From the NCBI RefSeq assembly GCF_030362835.1, contig NZ_JAUCGQ010000001.1:1095461-1159460 (forward strand): a stretch of 64,000 nt of DNA. The letters are read 5' to 3'. Position numbers and translations under genes: made by a program. Below are positions 8,814-16,950 of the stretch, one piece after another. The notes under the pieces are model-generated. The model made no database searches. It saw only the letters and a program-made list of their open reading frames with translations, and was not told the DNA's origin. Source of the DNA: Cellulomonas alba. GTDB lineage: Bacteria; Actinomycetota; Actinomycetes; Actinomycetales; Cellulomonadaceae. Numbering within the stretch: position 1 is the stretch's first letter; each line of letters opens with the position of its first letter.

Positions 8814-10526
8814 TCAGAGGCCGAGCGTCGACCTCACGGACGAGTGGAGCAGCGCGACGACCGCGGCCCGCGCCTCGGGCGCCGCGCCGGCGACGAGTGC
8901 GGCGTCCGCCATGGCGCGGCACTGCTCGGCCGTGTGGTGCCGCAGCGCGTACCGCACGGCCGGCACCGCGCCGGCCGACATCGACAGGCTCGTGACGCCG
9001 AGCCCGACGAGCACCAGCGCGAGCACCGGGTCGGACGCGGACTCCCCGCAGACGCCGACGGGCTTGCCGAGCTCGAGCCCCGCTCGCGCGGTGGCGGCCA
9101 CGAGGTCGAGCACGGCGGGCTGCCACGGGTCGAGCAGGTCGGCGAGCTCGCCGCGCAGCCGGTCGGTGGCCATCGCGTACTGCGCGAGGTCGTTGGTGCC
9201 GAGCGAGACGAAGTCGACCTCCGCGAGGATCTCCCGGGCACGCAGCGCGGCCGCGGGCACCTCGACCATGACGCCGACCTGCGCGAGCCCCTGCGCCCGC
9301 GCGCGGGCCGCGAAGTCGCGCGCCTCGGCGGGTGTCGCGATCATCGGCGCCATGACCCACGGCCGTGCGCCGGTCGCCTGCTGCGCCGCGGCGAGCGCCG
9401 CGAGCTGGGTGTCGATCAGGTCGGGGTTGGTCCGGACCAGGCGGAAGCCGCGGACGCCGAGCGCAGGGTTCTCCTCGTCGGGCTGCGTCGCGAACGCGAG
9501 CGGCTTGTCGGCACCCGCGTCGAGCGTCCGGACCACGACCTTGCGGTCGCCGAGCGCCCGCAGCGTTCGCTCGTAGACCTCGGTCTGCTCCTCGACGGTG
9601 GGTGCGGTCGTGCGCTCGAGGAAGAGCACCTCGGTGCGGAACAGGCCGACGCCCTCGACCGCGGTCGGCCCGACACGTTCCGCGTCCTCGGCCGTGCCGA
9701 TGTTGGCGAGCAGCGCCACGAGGTGCCCGTCGGACGTGCCGCCGGGCGCGGTGTCCGCGGCGAGCGTGCGCTCCACCTCGGCGCGGGCCACGAGCGCCGC
9801 CCGCTGCTCGTCGTCCGGGTCGGTCGTGACCGTGCCGTCCGCGGCGTCGACCGCGACGACCGTCCCGTCCGCGAGGTCGGTGACCCCGGAGACGCGGACG
9901 ACGCACGGGAGCCCGAGCTGGCCCGCGATGATCGCGGTGTGCCCGGTGGGGCCGCCGAGCTCGGTCACGATCGCCAGCACGTGCCGCAGGTCGAGCGCCG
10001 CGGTGTCGGCGGGCGCGAGGTCCCGCGCCACCACCACGGACGGCTCGGTCAGCTCGGGCACGCCGGGTGCGGGCAGGTCCAGCACGCGGGCCACGACGCG
10101 GTCGCGCACCGAGCGGAGGTCGGTGACCCGTTCGGCGAGGTACCCGCCGGCCCGCTCGAACATCGTCGCGAACATCGTCACGACACCGTCGACCGCGGAC
10201 ACGACGGGCTCCCCCGCGTCGACCTTGGCGAGCACCTGCGCGCGCAGCGCACGGTCGTCGGCCATCTGCGCGGTCGCTGCGAGCACGTCGGCGACGGTGC
10301 CGGACGCGCGGCCGGCCTGGTCACGCAGACCCACCGCGACGTCGGTGAACGCCTGCTCGACGCGGGTGTGCGCGGTCGCCGCGTCCGCGGGCACGCCGTC
10401 GACGAGCAGCGGCGCGTCGGCCGCGACGTGCGGCGCGGGCCGCACCTGCGCGACGGGTCCGACGACGCCCCGCCGGCCGACGCCGACGCCCCGCAGGACG
10501 GTCGGCGACTGCACGGCGGGCGTCAC
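8814..10526 (-). CDS. ptsI: PTS Enzyme I (phosphoenolpyruvate-protein phosphotransferase)
   Basis: 570 residues. Enzyme I takes phosphate from phosphoenolpyruvate onto a histidine and passes it to HPr. The phospho-His is His196 in GGPTGHTAIIA; the C-terminal PEP-binding barrel shows VEGVGLFRTEVLF, VMVEVPAA and VSLGTNDLAQYAMA with the conserved GVCGESASDP loop. The GTG start at 10526 overlaps the HPr stop as GTGA, so translation is probably coupled. Having the general PTS enzyme last in a fructose operon, rather than in a separate pts locus, suggests the relay is made when this operon is induced. Whether another Enzyme I exists elsewhere cannot be seen here. Confidence 0.96.
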   Translation of the reverse strand: MTPAVQSPTVLRGVGVGRRGVVGPVAQVRPAPHVAADAPLLVDGVPADAATAHTRVEQAFTDVAVGLRDQAGRASGTVADVLAATAQMADDRALRAQVLAKVDAGEPVVSAVDGVVTMFATMFERAGGYLAERVTDLRSVRDRVVARVLDLPAPGVPELTEPSVVVARDLAPADTAALDLRHVLAIVTELGGPTGHTAIIAGQLGLPCVVRVSGVTDLADGTVVAVDAADGTVTTDPDDEQRAALVARAEVERTLAADTAPGGTSDGHLVALLANIGTAEDAERVGPTAVEGVGLFRTEVLFLERTTAPTVEEQTEVYERTLRALGDRKVVVRTLDAGADKPLAFATQPDEENPALGVRGFRLVRTNPDLIDTQLAALAAAQQATGARPWVMAPMIATPAEARDFAARARAQGLAQVGVMVEVPAAALRAREILAEVDFVSLGTNDLAQYAMATDRLRGELADLLDPWQPAVLDLVAATARAGLELGKPVGVCGESASDPVLALVLVGLGVTSLSMSAGAVPAVRYALRHHTAEQCRAMADAALVAGAAPEARAAVVALLHSSVRSTLGL

Positions 10527-10825
10527 GGCGTCGCCCCCGCGGCCGGAGCGCCCGCCTCGGGCGCGTCCAGGTCGGTCGCGAGCAGCGTGACGAGCTCGTC
10601 GAGCACGCGGTCCGCGTCGGGGCCGTCGGCCGCGAGCGTGACGGCCTCGCCGTGCGGGACGCCGAGCCCCATGACGAACAGGATGCTGCCCGCGTCGACG
10701 GGCTCGCCGCCCTCGCGGGCGATCGTGACGGGCACGCCGCTCTCGGCGACGGCCTGCGTGAAGATCATCGCGGGACGGGCGTGCAGCCCGACCCGGGACG
10801 CGACGGTGACGGTGCGCTGAGCCAT
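10523..10825 (-). CDS. ptsH: HPr phosphocarrier protein
   Basis: 100 residues. HPr carries phosphate from Enzyme I to EIIA. The active-site His15 is in RVGLHARPA. Ser47 in the AGSILFVMGLG segment lies where HPr kinase acts in Firmicutes; such regulation is not established in actinobacteria. The last dozen residues are Ala/Gly/Pro-rich, a little longer than a typical 85-90-residue HPr. It lies 42 bases after the EIIBC gene and overlaps ptsI by four bases. A GGAGCTTTCC-like segment precedes the ATG at 10825. Confidence 0.95.
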   Translation of the reverse strand: MAQRTVTVASRVGLHARPAMIFTQAVAESGVPVTIAREGGEPVDAGSILFVMGLGVPHGEAVTLAADGPDADRVLDELVTLLATDLDAPEAGAPAAGATP

Positions 10826-10867
10826 CGGAAAGCTCCGTTCGAGAAGGGGAGGCGGGGACGGCCGGCG

Positions 10868-12394
10868 TCAGACGGTGGCGCCGACGAGCTCTGCACGCTC
10901 GTCCGCTGCCTCCTCGGCCTGGACGATCGGGTTGGGCTTGGCGCTCTTCAGCGCGATCACGATGGCGGCCATGACGACCATGCCGACCGCGACGGCGACG
11001 AGGAACAGCCACCAATTGGTGATCAACGGCAGCACCCAGATGCCGCCGTGCGGGGCGCGCTGCGCCGAGCCGAACGCCATCACCAGCGAGCCGGCGACGG
11101 ACGAGCCGACGACCGACGAGACGATGACGCGCCACGGGTCGGCGGCCGCGAACGGGATCGCGCCCTCGGAGATGAACGACAGCCCGAGCAGCCACGCGGC
11201 CTTGCCGTTCTCGCGCTCGGCGTGCGTGAACAGGTGCTTGCGGACCACGGTCGCGAGCGCCATCGCGAGCGGCGCCACCATGCCGGCGGCCATGACCGCC
11301 GCCATGATCCGGTACTGCACCGCGTCCTGAGCGAGGCCCGTGGTTGCGAGACCGGTGATGGCGAACGTGTACGCGACCTTGTTGATCGGGCCGCCGAGGT
11401 CGAAGCCCATCATCGCCCCGAGCAGCGCGCCGAGGAGGATGAGGTTCGAGCCGGACAGGCCGTTGAGCCAGCTGCTCAGACCCTTCATCGCGGCGGCGAT
11501 CGGCTGCCCGATGAGCACGAACATGACGATCCCGACGACGAGTGAGGACAGCAGCGGGATCACCACGACCGGCATCACGCCGCGCACCCCCTTCGGTACC
11601 CGCCAGCGGCTGATCCAGAGCGCCACGAAGCCCGCGAGGAAGCCGGTGACGAGGCCGCCGAGGAAGCCGGCGCCGATCGCGACGGACACCGCGCCGCCCA
11701 CGAAGCCGGGCACGAGGCCGGGCCGGTCGGCGATGGCGTAGGCGATGAAGCCGGACAGCACCGGCACGAGGAACGCGAAGGCCGCGTTGCCGGTCTGGAA
11801 CGTGACTGCCGCCCAGTCCTTGAGCGAGCCCGCGTCGAAGCTGTTGAGGAGGTGGTCGAGCGGCACCTTCGTCACGTCGACGACGCCGGTCTTGCCCCAC
11901 GCGATCTGCGCGAGCATGAAGCTGATCGCGATCAGGATCCCGCCCGCGGCGACGAACGGGATCATGTACGAGACGCCCGTCATCAGCCACTGGCGGATCC
12001 GGGTCCCGACCGACGCGTTCGAGTCGACCTTGGTCGCCGGTCCGCCGGACGCGGCCGCGGGCGCCGCGGCGGCGTCGGCCGGCGTCCAGCTCTCGACGGC
12101 GGCGACGGCGGCGGCGACCACACCCGGCGCGTCGTGCACGGCCTTCTTGACGCCCACGTCGACGAACGGCTTGCCGGCGAAGCGCTCCTTGTCGCGGACC
12201 TCGAGGTCGGCGGCGTAGATGACGCCGTCCGCGTCGGCGATCACCGCCGGGTCGAGCGGCACGGAACCTGCGGCGCCCTGCGTCTCGACGACCACCTGGT
12301 GCCCGGCGGCCGCACCGGCCTGCTCGAGCGCCTCGGCGGCCATGTACGTATGGGCGATGCCCGTCGGGCACGAGGAGACGGCGACGAACTTCAT
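10868..12394 (-). CDS. fruA: fructose-specific PTS EIIBC permease
   Basis: 508 residues. The N-terminal EIIB domain (about residues 1-100) has the phosphocysteine Cys9 in SSCPTGIAHTYMAAEAL, typical of fructose-type EIIB. An Ala/Pro/Ser linker (about 105-125) leads to the EIIC membrane domain, with many hydrophobic helices and segments such as GVSYMIPFVAAGGI, PINKVAYTFAITG and FISEGAIPFAAADP. It transports fructose, or a related hexose, and phosphorylates it to the 1-phosphate. The start overlaps the EIIA stop by four bases. The neighbouring 1-phosphofructokinase supports fructose as substrate. EIIA is a separate polypeptide here rather than fused. Confidence 0.94.
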   Translation of the reverse strand: MKFVAVSSCPTGIAHTYMAAEALEQAGAAAGHQVVVETQGAAGSVPLDPAVIADADGVIYAADLEVRDKERFAGKPFVDVGVKKAVHDAPGVVAAAVAAVESWTPADAAAAPAAASGGPATKVDSNASVGTRIRQWLMTGVSYMIPFVAAGGILIAISFMLAQIAWGKTGVVDVTKVPLDHLLNSFDAGSLKDWAAVTFQTGNAAFAFLVPVLSGFIAYAIADRPGLVPGFVGGAVSVAIGAGFLGGLVTGFLAGFVALWISRWRVPKGVRGVMPVVVIPLLSSLVVGIVMFVLIGQPIAAAMKGLSSWLNGLSGSNLILLGALLGAMMGFDLGGPINKVAYTFAITGLATTGLAQDAVQYRIMAAVMAAGMVAPLAMALATVVRKHLFTHAERENGKAAWLLGLSFISEGAIPFAAADPWRVIVSSVVGSSVAGSLVMAFGSAQRAPHGGIWVLPLITNWWLFLVAVAVGMVVMAAIVIALKSAKPNPIVQAEEAADERAELVGATV

Positions 12395-12846
12395 GACGGG
12401 ACGACCTCTCGCGTGACGATGTCGGCCACGGTGGCGGCATCGGGGGCGTCCTTCAGCGACTGGCGGAAGGACTCGTGGACGAGGCGCCGCGCGAGGGCGG
12501 CCAGGATCTGCAGGTGCGCGGATTCGCCGCTGTCGGGCGCCGCGATGAGGAAGACGAGCGTGGCCGGCCCGTCGGGGGCGCCGAAGTCCACGCCCGCCGG
12601 GACCTTGCCGACCGCGAGGCTCGGCTCGGTCACGTGCGCCGACCGCGCGTGCGGCAGACCGATCCCGCCGGGCATGCCGGTCGCCATCTGCGCCTCGCGA
12701 GCGCGGACGTCGGCGTGGAAGCCGTCGGCGTCGGTGACGCGGCCGGCGGCCACGAGCAGGTCGATGAGGCGACGCGTCACGGCGTCGCGGTCGGTGGCGT
12801 CGACGGCGACGTCGACGAGGTCGGCCGTGATGAGGGGGGAGGACAC
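12391..12846 (-). CDS. fructose-specific PTS EIIA
   Basis: 151 residues of the EIIA-Fru/mannitol type. The phosphohistidine is His66 in GGIGLPHARS, and the later core segment LVFLIAAPDSGESAHLQIL is typical of the family. It receives phosphate from HPr and passes it to Cys9 of the EIIB domain. The GTG start at 12846 is supported by AAGGAG seven bases upstream, located within the end of fruK. Its stop overlaps the EIIBC start (ATGA). Operon position between fruK and the permease fits a complete fructose uptake unit. Confidence 0.93.
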   Translation of the reverse strand: MSSPLITADLVDVAVDATDRDAVTRRLIDLLVAAGRVTDADGFHADVRAREAQMATGMPGGIGLPHARSAHVTEPSLAVGKVPAGVDFGAPDGPATLVFLIAAPDSGESAHLQILAALARRLVHESFRQSLKDAPDAATVADIVTREVVPS

Positions 12847-12847
12847 G

Positions 12848-13795
12848 TCAGAGCTCCTTCAGTGCGAGGTCGTGATCGGGTTCGGCGACCACCCGGACTG
12901 CTTCCGGGTGGATGTCGTGGGGCCCGGGCACCGCGGTGCCCGGCAGGAGGACGGCCGCGCGGCCGAACGCGACGGCTCGCTGGAGCCGTCCGGCCGGGTC
13001 GCCGCCCGCGAGCAGGAAGCCGGCGAGGGTCGTGTCCCCGGCGCCGACGGTCGAGACGGGCACGAGCGGGTCGCCGCCCGCCCACCAGGTGTGGTCGTGC
13101 GTGACGAGGAGCGCACCGTGCGCGCCCAGGCTCAGCAGCACCGCGCGGTTGCCCGCGTCGATCACCCAGCGCGCGGCGTCGACCGCGTCGCCGACCGTCA
13201 CGAGGTCCCGGCCGACGATCTCGGCAAGCTCCTCGTCGTTCGGCTTGACGAGCGTGACGCCGCCCGAGCGGACCGCGCGGGCCAGCGGCTCGCCCGACGT
13301 GTCGAGCCCGAACGGGACGCCGTACCGGCCGGCGAGCCCCGCGACGCGGACGAACAGCGACGCCGGGGCGCCGACCGGCAGGCTGCCGGCGGCGACGAGC
13401 GCGTCGGGACGTCGGCGGAGCTGGTCCTCGACGGCGGCGACCAGCGCGTCGACCTCGGCGGCGGACAGCTCGGGCCCGGGCGCGTTGACCTTGGTGGTCG
13501 CGCCGCCGTGCTCGACGAGCGTGAGGTTGGTGCGCACGTCGCCGGCGACGGGGACCGCGACGGCGGCGACCCCCCGCTCGCCGAGCAGCTCGACGAGCCG
13601 TGCGCCGTCCGCGCCGCCTGACGGCAGGACCGCGACGGTGGCCGCGCCGTGCCGCACGAGCACGCGGGAGACGTTGATGCCCTTGCCGCCGGGGTGCACG
13701 TGCGACGCGGTCGCGCGGTTGACCTCGCCGAGCACCAGCTCGTCGACCTCGAGCGCGCGGTCGAGGCTCGGGTTCGGCGTCAGCGTGACGATCAT
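12848..13795 (-). CDS. fruK: 1-phosphofructokinase
   Basis: 315 residues of the PfkB carbohydrate kinase family. It phosphorylates fructose 1-phosphate to fructose 1,6-bisphosphate, linking PTS uptake to glycolysis. Motifs are TPNPSLDRAL at the N-terminus, GGKGINVSRVL near residue 40 and the PfkB signature with catalytic Asp in STVGAGDTTLAGFL near the C-terminus. The ATG at 13795 overlaps the stop of the DeoR-type regulator (ATGA), and the stop lies one base before the EIIA GTG. The tight packing supports one transcript. Confidence 0.94.
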   Translation of the reverse strand: MIVTLTPNPSLDRALEVDELVLGEVNRATASHVHPGGKGINVSRVLVRHGAATVAVLPSGGADGARLVELLGERGVAAVAVPVAGDVRTNLTLVEHGGATTKVNAPGPELSAAEVDALVAAVEDQLRRRPDALVAAGSLPVGAPASLFVRVAGLAGRYGVPFGLDTSGEPLARAVRSGGVTLVKPNDEELAEIVGRDLVTVGDAVDAARWVIDAGNRAVLLSLGAHGALLVTHDHTWWAGGDPLVPVSTVGAGDTTLAGFLLAGGDPAGRLQRAVAFGRAAVLLPGTAVPGPHDIHPEAVRVVAEPDHDLALKEL

Positions 13796-14553
13796 GCGCG
13801 CACCACCCGCGGTCCCGCGGCCTCGAGCTCCTCGACCAGCTCCGGCTCCGCCCCGGTGTCCGTCACGACCGTGTCGATCGCCGAGACGGGCGCGACGTGC
13901 GCGAAGTCGACGCGGCCGAGCTTGGTGTGGTCGGCCAGGACCACGGTCCGGCGCGCGCTCTCGACGAGCGCGCGCTTGACGGCGGCCTCGGCGAGGTCCG
14001 GCGTCGTCAGGCCGCGCTCGGGGCTCAGCCCGTTGGTGCCGAGGAAGGCGACGTCGGCGTGGATGTCCGCGAGCGCGGCGAGCGCCCACGAGCCGACCGC
14101 GGCGAGCGTGCGGCCGCGGACCGTGCCACCGACGAGGTGCAGCGTGATGTTGCCCCGCGTCGCGAGCACCGTCGCGACGGGGAGCGCGTGCGTGACGACG
14201 GTGAGCTCGCGGTCGGTCGGCAGCAGCTCGGCGAGGCGGACCGTGGTGGTGCCGGCGTCGAGGATGACGGCGCCCGACTCAGGCAGCTCGTCGAGCGCCG
14301 CCTTCGCGATGCGCTCCTTCTCTCCCGCCAGCACGCTCTCGCGCGCCGCGATGCCGGGCTCGAAACCGAGCCGCTCGACGGGGATCGCGCCGCCGTGCAC
14401 GCGCCGCACGAGCCCGTGCCGTTCGAGGGCCGTGAGGTCGCGGCGGATCGTCTCGGGCGTGACGTCGAGCTGCTCGGCGAGCGAGGCGACGTCGACGCGA
14501 CCGATCTCGCGGGCGCGCTCGAGGATCTGCTGGTGCCTCTCGGGTGCGTACAC
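13792..14553 (-). CDS. fruR: DeoR/GlpR-family regulator of the fructose operon
   Basis: 253 residues from the GTG at 14553, which follows GGAG with five bases of spacing; a longer in-frame start at 14622 would add a weak N-terminus. The DeoR helix-turn-helix is at the N-terminus (VDVASLAEQLDVTPETIRRD, then LVRRVHGGA), and the C-terminal sugar-phosphate sensor domain has DAGTTTVRLAELL and FLGTNGLSPERGLTTP. Such proteins usually repress their own operon until a sugar phosphate, here plausibly fructose 1-phosphate, binds. As first gene of the operon it would be autoregulated. A palindromic candidate operator lies upstream at 14642-14672. Confidence 0.9.
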   Translation of the reverse strand: MYAPERHQQILERAREIGRVDVASLAEQLDVTPETIRRDLTALERHGLVRRVHGGAIPVERLGFEPGIAARESVLAGEKERIAKAALDELPESGAVILDAGTTTVRLAELLPTDRELTVVTHALPVATVLATRGNITLHLVGGTVRGRTLAAVGSWALAALADIHADVAFLGTNGLSPERGLTTPDLAEAAVKRALVESARRTVVLADHTKLGRVDFAHVAPVSAIDTVVTDTGAEPELVEELEAAGPRVVRA

Positions 14554-14606
14554 GGCTGCTCCGCTGTGCCGGTGGGCGGTCCGTCCGACTCGCCCTGGTT
14601 CCGCAA

Positions 14607-14635
14607 GAGTGCGCGCCGCCACACGGCAATGTCAA
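14607..14635 (-). promoter_or_regulatory. candidate promoter of the fructose PTS operon
   Basis: A perfect TTGACA (minus strand, 14635-14630) lies about 75 bases upstream of the regulator start. The -10 region 17-18 bases downstream (GCACTC/CACTCT) is weak, which would fit an activator or a variant promoter. This is the only consensus -35 near the operon start. Confidence 0.45.
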
Positions 14636-14641
14636 GAGATT

Positions 14642-14672
14642 CGGACATATTCAAACCTGAACAAACGTCCGG
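14642..14672. promoter_or_regulatory. candidate FruR operator
   Basis: An AT-rich island in GC-rich surroundings, with nested inverted repeats: CGGAC...GTCCG outside and TTCA-AACC-TGAA inside. It lies just upstream of the TTGACA hexamer of the fructose operon. DeoR-family regulators bind such sites; binding here is inferred from position and symmetry. Confidence 0.45.
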
Positions 14673-14715
14673 ATCCCCACATCTGTCCCGCTCCCGACCC
14701 GGGCAGCGCAGAAGA

Positions 14716-14760
14716 ACGGGCGCCCGGCCCTGTCCGACTCGGACAAGACCGGGCGCCCGT
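14716..14760 (-). terminator. terminator after guaB3
   Basis: A perfect 12-bp stem (ACGGGCGCCCGG / CCGGGCGCCCGT) encloses a smaller TGTCC/GGACA hairpin. On the minus strand it is followed by the T-rich TTCTTCTG. It starts 18 bases after the guaB3 stop and separates it from the fructose operon promoter. Confidence 0.8.
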
Positions 14761-14778
14761 GGGAGTCCCTGCGGCGCG

Positions 14779-15903
14779 TCAGTGCGGCTGGTACGGCGAG
14801 ACGACGACCTCGACCCGCTGGAACTCCTTGAGGTCCGAGTAGCCGGTCGTGGCCATCGCGCGGCGCAGCGCCCCGATGAGGTTGAGCGTGCCGTCGGCGG
14901 TGTGGCCCGGGCCGAACAGGATCTGCTCGAGCGAGCCCGCGGTGCCGACCTCGACCCGCTCGCCGCGCGGCAGCTTCGGGTGGTGCGCCTCCGGGCCCCA
15001 GTGCCAGCCGCGGCCCGGCGCCTCGGTCGCGCGCGCGAGCGCCGCCCCGAGCATCACCGCGTCCGCGCCGCACGCGACCGCCTTGACGAGGTCGCCCGAG
15101 TGCCCGACGCCGCCGTCGGCGATCACGTGCACGTAGCGACCGCCGGACTCGTCGAGGTAGTCGCGCCGCGCCGCCGCGACGTCCGCGACCGCGGTCGCCA
15201 TCGGCGCGTGGATGCCCAGGGAGACGCGCGTGGTGTGCGCCGCTCCCCCGCCGAAGCCGACGAGCACACCCGCGGCACCCGTGCGCATGAGGTGCAGCGC
15301 GGCCGTGTAGGTCGAGGCGCCGCCGACGATCACCGGGACGTCGAGCTCGTAGATGAACCGCTTGAGGTTGAGCGGCTCGGCGCGTCCCGAGACGTGCTCG
15401 GCCGAGACCGTGGTGCCGCGGATGACGAACAGGTCGACACCCGCGTCGACCACGGTGCGCCAGTGCTCCTGCGTCCGCTGCGGCGAGAGCGCGCCGGCGA
15501 CGGTGACCCCCGCCGCGCGGACCTCCTTGAGACGCGCCGTGATGAGCTCGGGCTGGATCGGCGCGGCGTAGATCTCCTGCATGCGCGCCGTGGCGCGCGC
15601 CGGGTCGAGCGCGGCGATCTCGGCGAGCAGCGGCGTGGGGTCCTCGTACCGCGTCCACAGGCCCTCGAGGTCGAGCACGCCGAGGCCGCCCGCCTCGCCG
15701 AGCGCGACCGCCGTCGCGGGGCTCATCACCGAGTCCATGGGCGCCGCGAGCACCGGCAGGTCGAAGTGGTACGCGTCGATCTGCCAGCCGACCGACACCT
15801 CCTCGGGGTCGCGCGTGCGGCGCGACGGGACGACCGCGACGTCGTCGAAGGAGTACGCGCGGCGGCCGCTCTTGCCGCGCCCGATCTCGATGTCGTTGCT
15901 CAC
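14779..15903 (-). CDS. guaB3: GuaB3-family IMP dehydrogenase-related protein
   Basis: 374 residues of the IMPDH/GMPR barrel fold without CBS domains. YSFDDVAVVPSRRTRDPEEV at the start and IADGGVGHSGDLVKAVACGA later mark the family. Where true IMP dehydrogenase has the catalytic cysteine (GSICTTR), this protein reads GGGAAHTTR with His223 at the cysteine position, so normal IMPDH chemistry is doubtful; a regulatory or altered catalytic role is possible. The GTG at 15903 follows TAGCCT (minus 15915-15910) by six bases and lacks a Shine-Dalgarno, so it is probably leaderless. It lies near a canonical guaB, as in mycobacteria, but here two other genes separate them. Confidence 0.88.
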   Translation of the reverse strand: MSNDIEIGRGKSGRRAYSFDDVAVVPSRRTRDPEEVSVGWQIDAYHFDLPVLAAPMDSVMSPATAVALGEAGGLGVLDLEGLWTRYEDPTPLLAEIAALDPARATARMQEIYAAPIQPELITARLKEVRAAGVTVAGALSPQRTQEHWRTVVDAGVDLFVIRGTTVSAEHVSGRAEPLNLKRFIYELDVPVIVGGASTYTAALHLMRTGAAGVLVGFGGGAAHTTRVSLGIHAPMATAVADVAAARRDYLDESGGRYVHVIADGGVGHSGDLVKAVACGADAVMLGAALARATEAPGRGWHWGPEAHHPKLPRGERVEVGTAGSLEQILFGPGHTADGTLNLIGALRRAMATTGYSDLKEFQRVEVVVSPYQPH

Positions 15904-16104
15904 CGGCCCAGGCTACCGGGGCGGCCCGCCCCGACCCCGTCGCCGTCTGCCCCGCGGCCACCGCCATCTCGGACGCCTCCGGCGCGGGCTCACCGGGCGT
16001 GTCGGTGCCCGGTGCCATGCTGCGGGCAACGGAGGAGGCGAGCACGACCGCCGGGCACGACGGGCGGCACGACCGCCAGCAGGACGAGGAGGTGCGGGAC
16101 GCCG

Positions 16105-16824
16105 ATGAGCTGGACGGACGGGCCGCTGCTGGGGTTCGACACCGAGACCACCGGCGTCGACGTCGACTCGGACCGGATCGTCACGGCCGCGCTCGTCCGG
16201 CGCGACGCGACAGGCACGCACGTGCGCACCTGGCTCATCGACCCGGGCGTCGAGATCCCCGAGGCCGCCGCCGCGATCCACGGCGTCAGCACCGCGCACG
16301 CGCGCGAGCACGGCGTGCCGCCGCGCGAGGCGCTCGACGAGATCGCCGCGCTCATCGTCGACGCCATGCGCGCCGGCGTACCCGTCGTCGCGTACAACGC
16401 CGCGTTCGACCTCTGCCTGCTCGACGCCGAGCTCCGTCGGCACCGGCTGCCCACCATCCCCGACCGCCTCGGCAGCGCGGCGTTCCCGGTCATCGACCCG
16501 CTCGTGCTCGACCGCGCCGAGGACCGGTTCCGCCCCGGCAAGCGCAAGCTGGTCAACCTCTGCGAGCACTACAGCGTCGTCGAGTCGGGCTCGCTGCACA
16601 GCGCCGACGTCGACGTCGTGGCGACGCTCGACGTGCTGGAGCGGATCCTGGGCGCGTTCCCGCACCTGGCCGACGAGGACCTCGACTCGCTGCACCGCTA
16701 CCAGGTGACGGCGCACCGGGCGTGGGCGGAGGGCTTCAACGCCTGGCGCGCCGAGCGCGGCCTCGAGGGTCCCGGCGCGATCGGCTACTGGCCTGCACGG
16801 GAGCCCGTCGGCACGCTCTGGTGA
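16105..16824 (+). CDS. DnaQ-like 3'-5' exonuclease (DEDDh family)
   Basis: 239 residues. The three exonuclease motifs are visible: FDTETTG with the first acidic pair near residue 10, AYNAAFD near 95 and the histidine-containing HSADVDVVATLDVL near 170, which defines the DEDDh subtype. Such enzymes remove nucleotides from DNA or RNA 3' ends, as proofreading subunits or repair/trimming nucleases. There is no attached polymerase or UvrC-like domain. GAGGAGG about ten bases upstream supports the ATG at 16105. Its partner and substrate cannot be deduced from context; it lies alone between guaB3 and the HTH/MurA-like gene on the plus strand. Confidence 0.88.
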   Translation: MSWTDGPLLGFDTETTGVDVDSDRIVTAALVRRDATGTHVRTWLIDPGVEIPEAAAAIHGVSTAHAREHGVPPREALDEIAALIVDAMRAGVPVVAYNAAFDLCLLDAELRRHRLPTIPDRLGSAAFPVIDPLVLDRAEDRFRPGKRKLVNLCEHYSVVESGSLHSADVDVVATLDVLERILGAFPHLADEDLDSLHRYQVTAHRAWAEGFNAWRAERGLEGPGAIGYWPAREPVGTLW

Positions 16825-16848
16825 GCTGCCCCCACGGCGTGCCCCGCT

Positions 16849-16865
16849 CATCTCACTCGTGAGTT
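16849..16865. promoter_or_regulatory. upstream copy of a paired palindromic site
   Basis: CATCTCACTCGTGAGTT, an imperfect palindrome centred on CTCAC-TC-GTGAG. A 14/17 match recurs at 16923-16939. It lies about 100 bases before the start codon of the HTH/MurA-like gene. Likely an operator; the binding protein is inferred. Confidence 0.5.
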
Positions 16866-16922
16866 GCTCGCGAGACCCCATTCGGGCAAAGCGCGGAGAA
16901 GCGGCCTTCGTCACGGTGCGCG

Positions 16923-16944
16923 CATCTCATCTGTGAGTTACCGT
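16923..16944 (+). promoter_or_regulatory. second palindromic site overlapping a leaderless promoter
   Basis: CATCTCATCTGTGAGTT (16923-16939) repeats the upstream palindrome. Its last base begins the -10-like TACCGT (16939-16944), which ends six bases before the GTG at 16951. A protein bound here would cover the core promoter, suiting repression or autoregulation by the helix-turn-helix domain of the downstream gene. Confidence 0.5.
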
Positions 16945-16950
16945 GCCTCC

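Noticed and set aside
8814..12440. A 1208-codon minus frame joining EIIBC, HPr and Enzyme I
   Set aside because: Only the segment from 10526 to 8814 reads as Enzyme I; the rest is another frame of fruA and ptsH.
13897..16824. A 975-codon plus-strand frame that could look like a large exonuclease fusion
   Set aside because: Everything before 16105 is antisense shadow of fruR and guaB3 with Arg/Ala/Asp/Val bias. The exonuclease starts at 16105.
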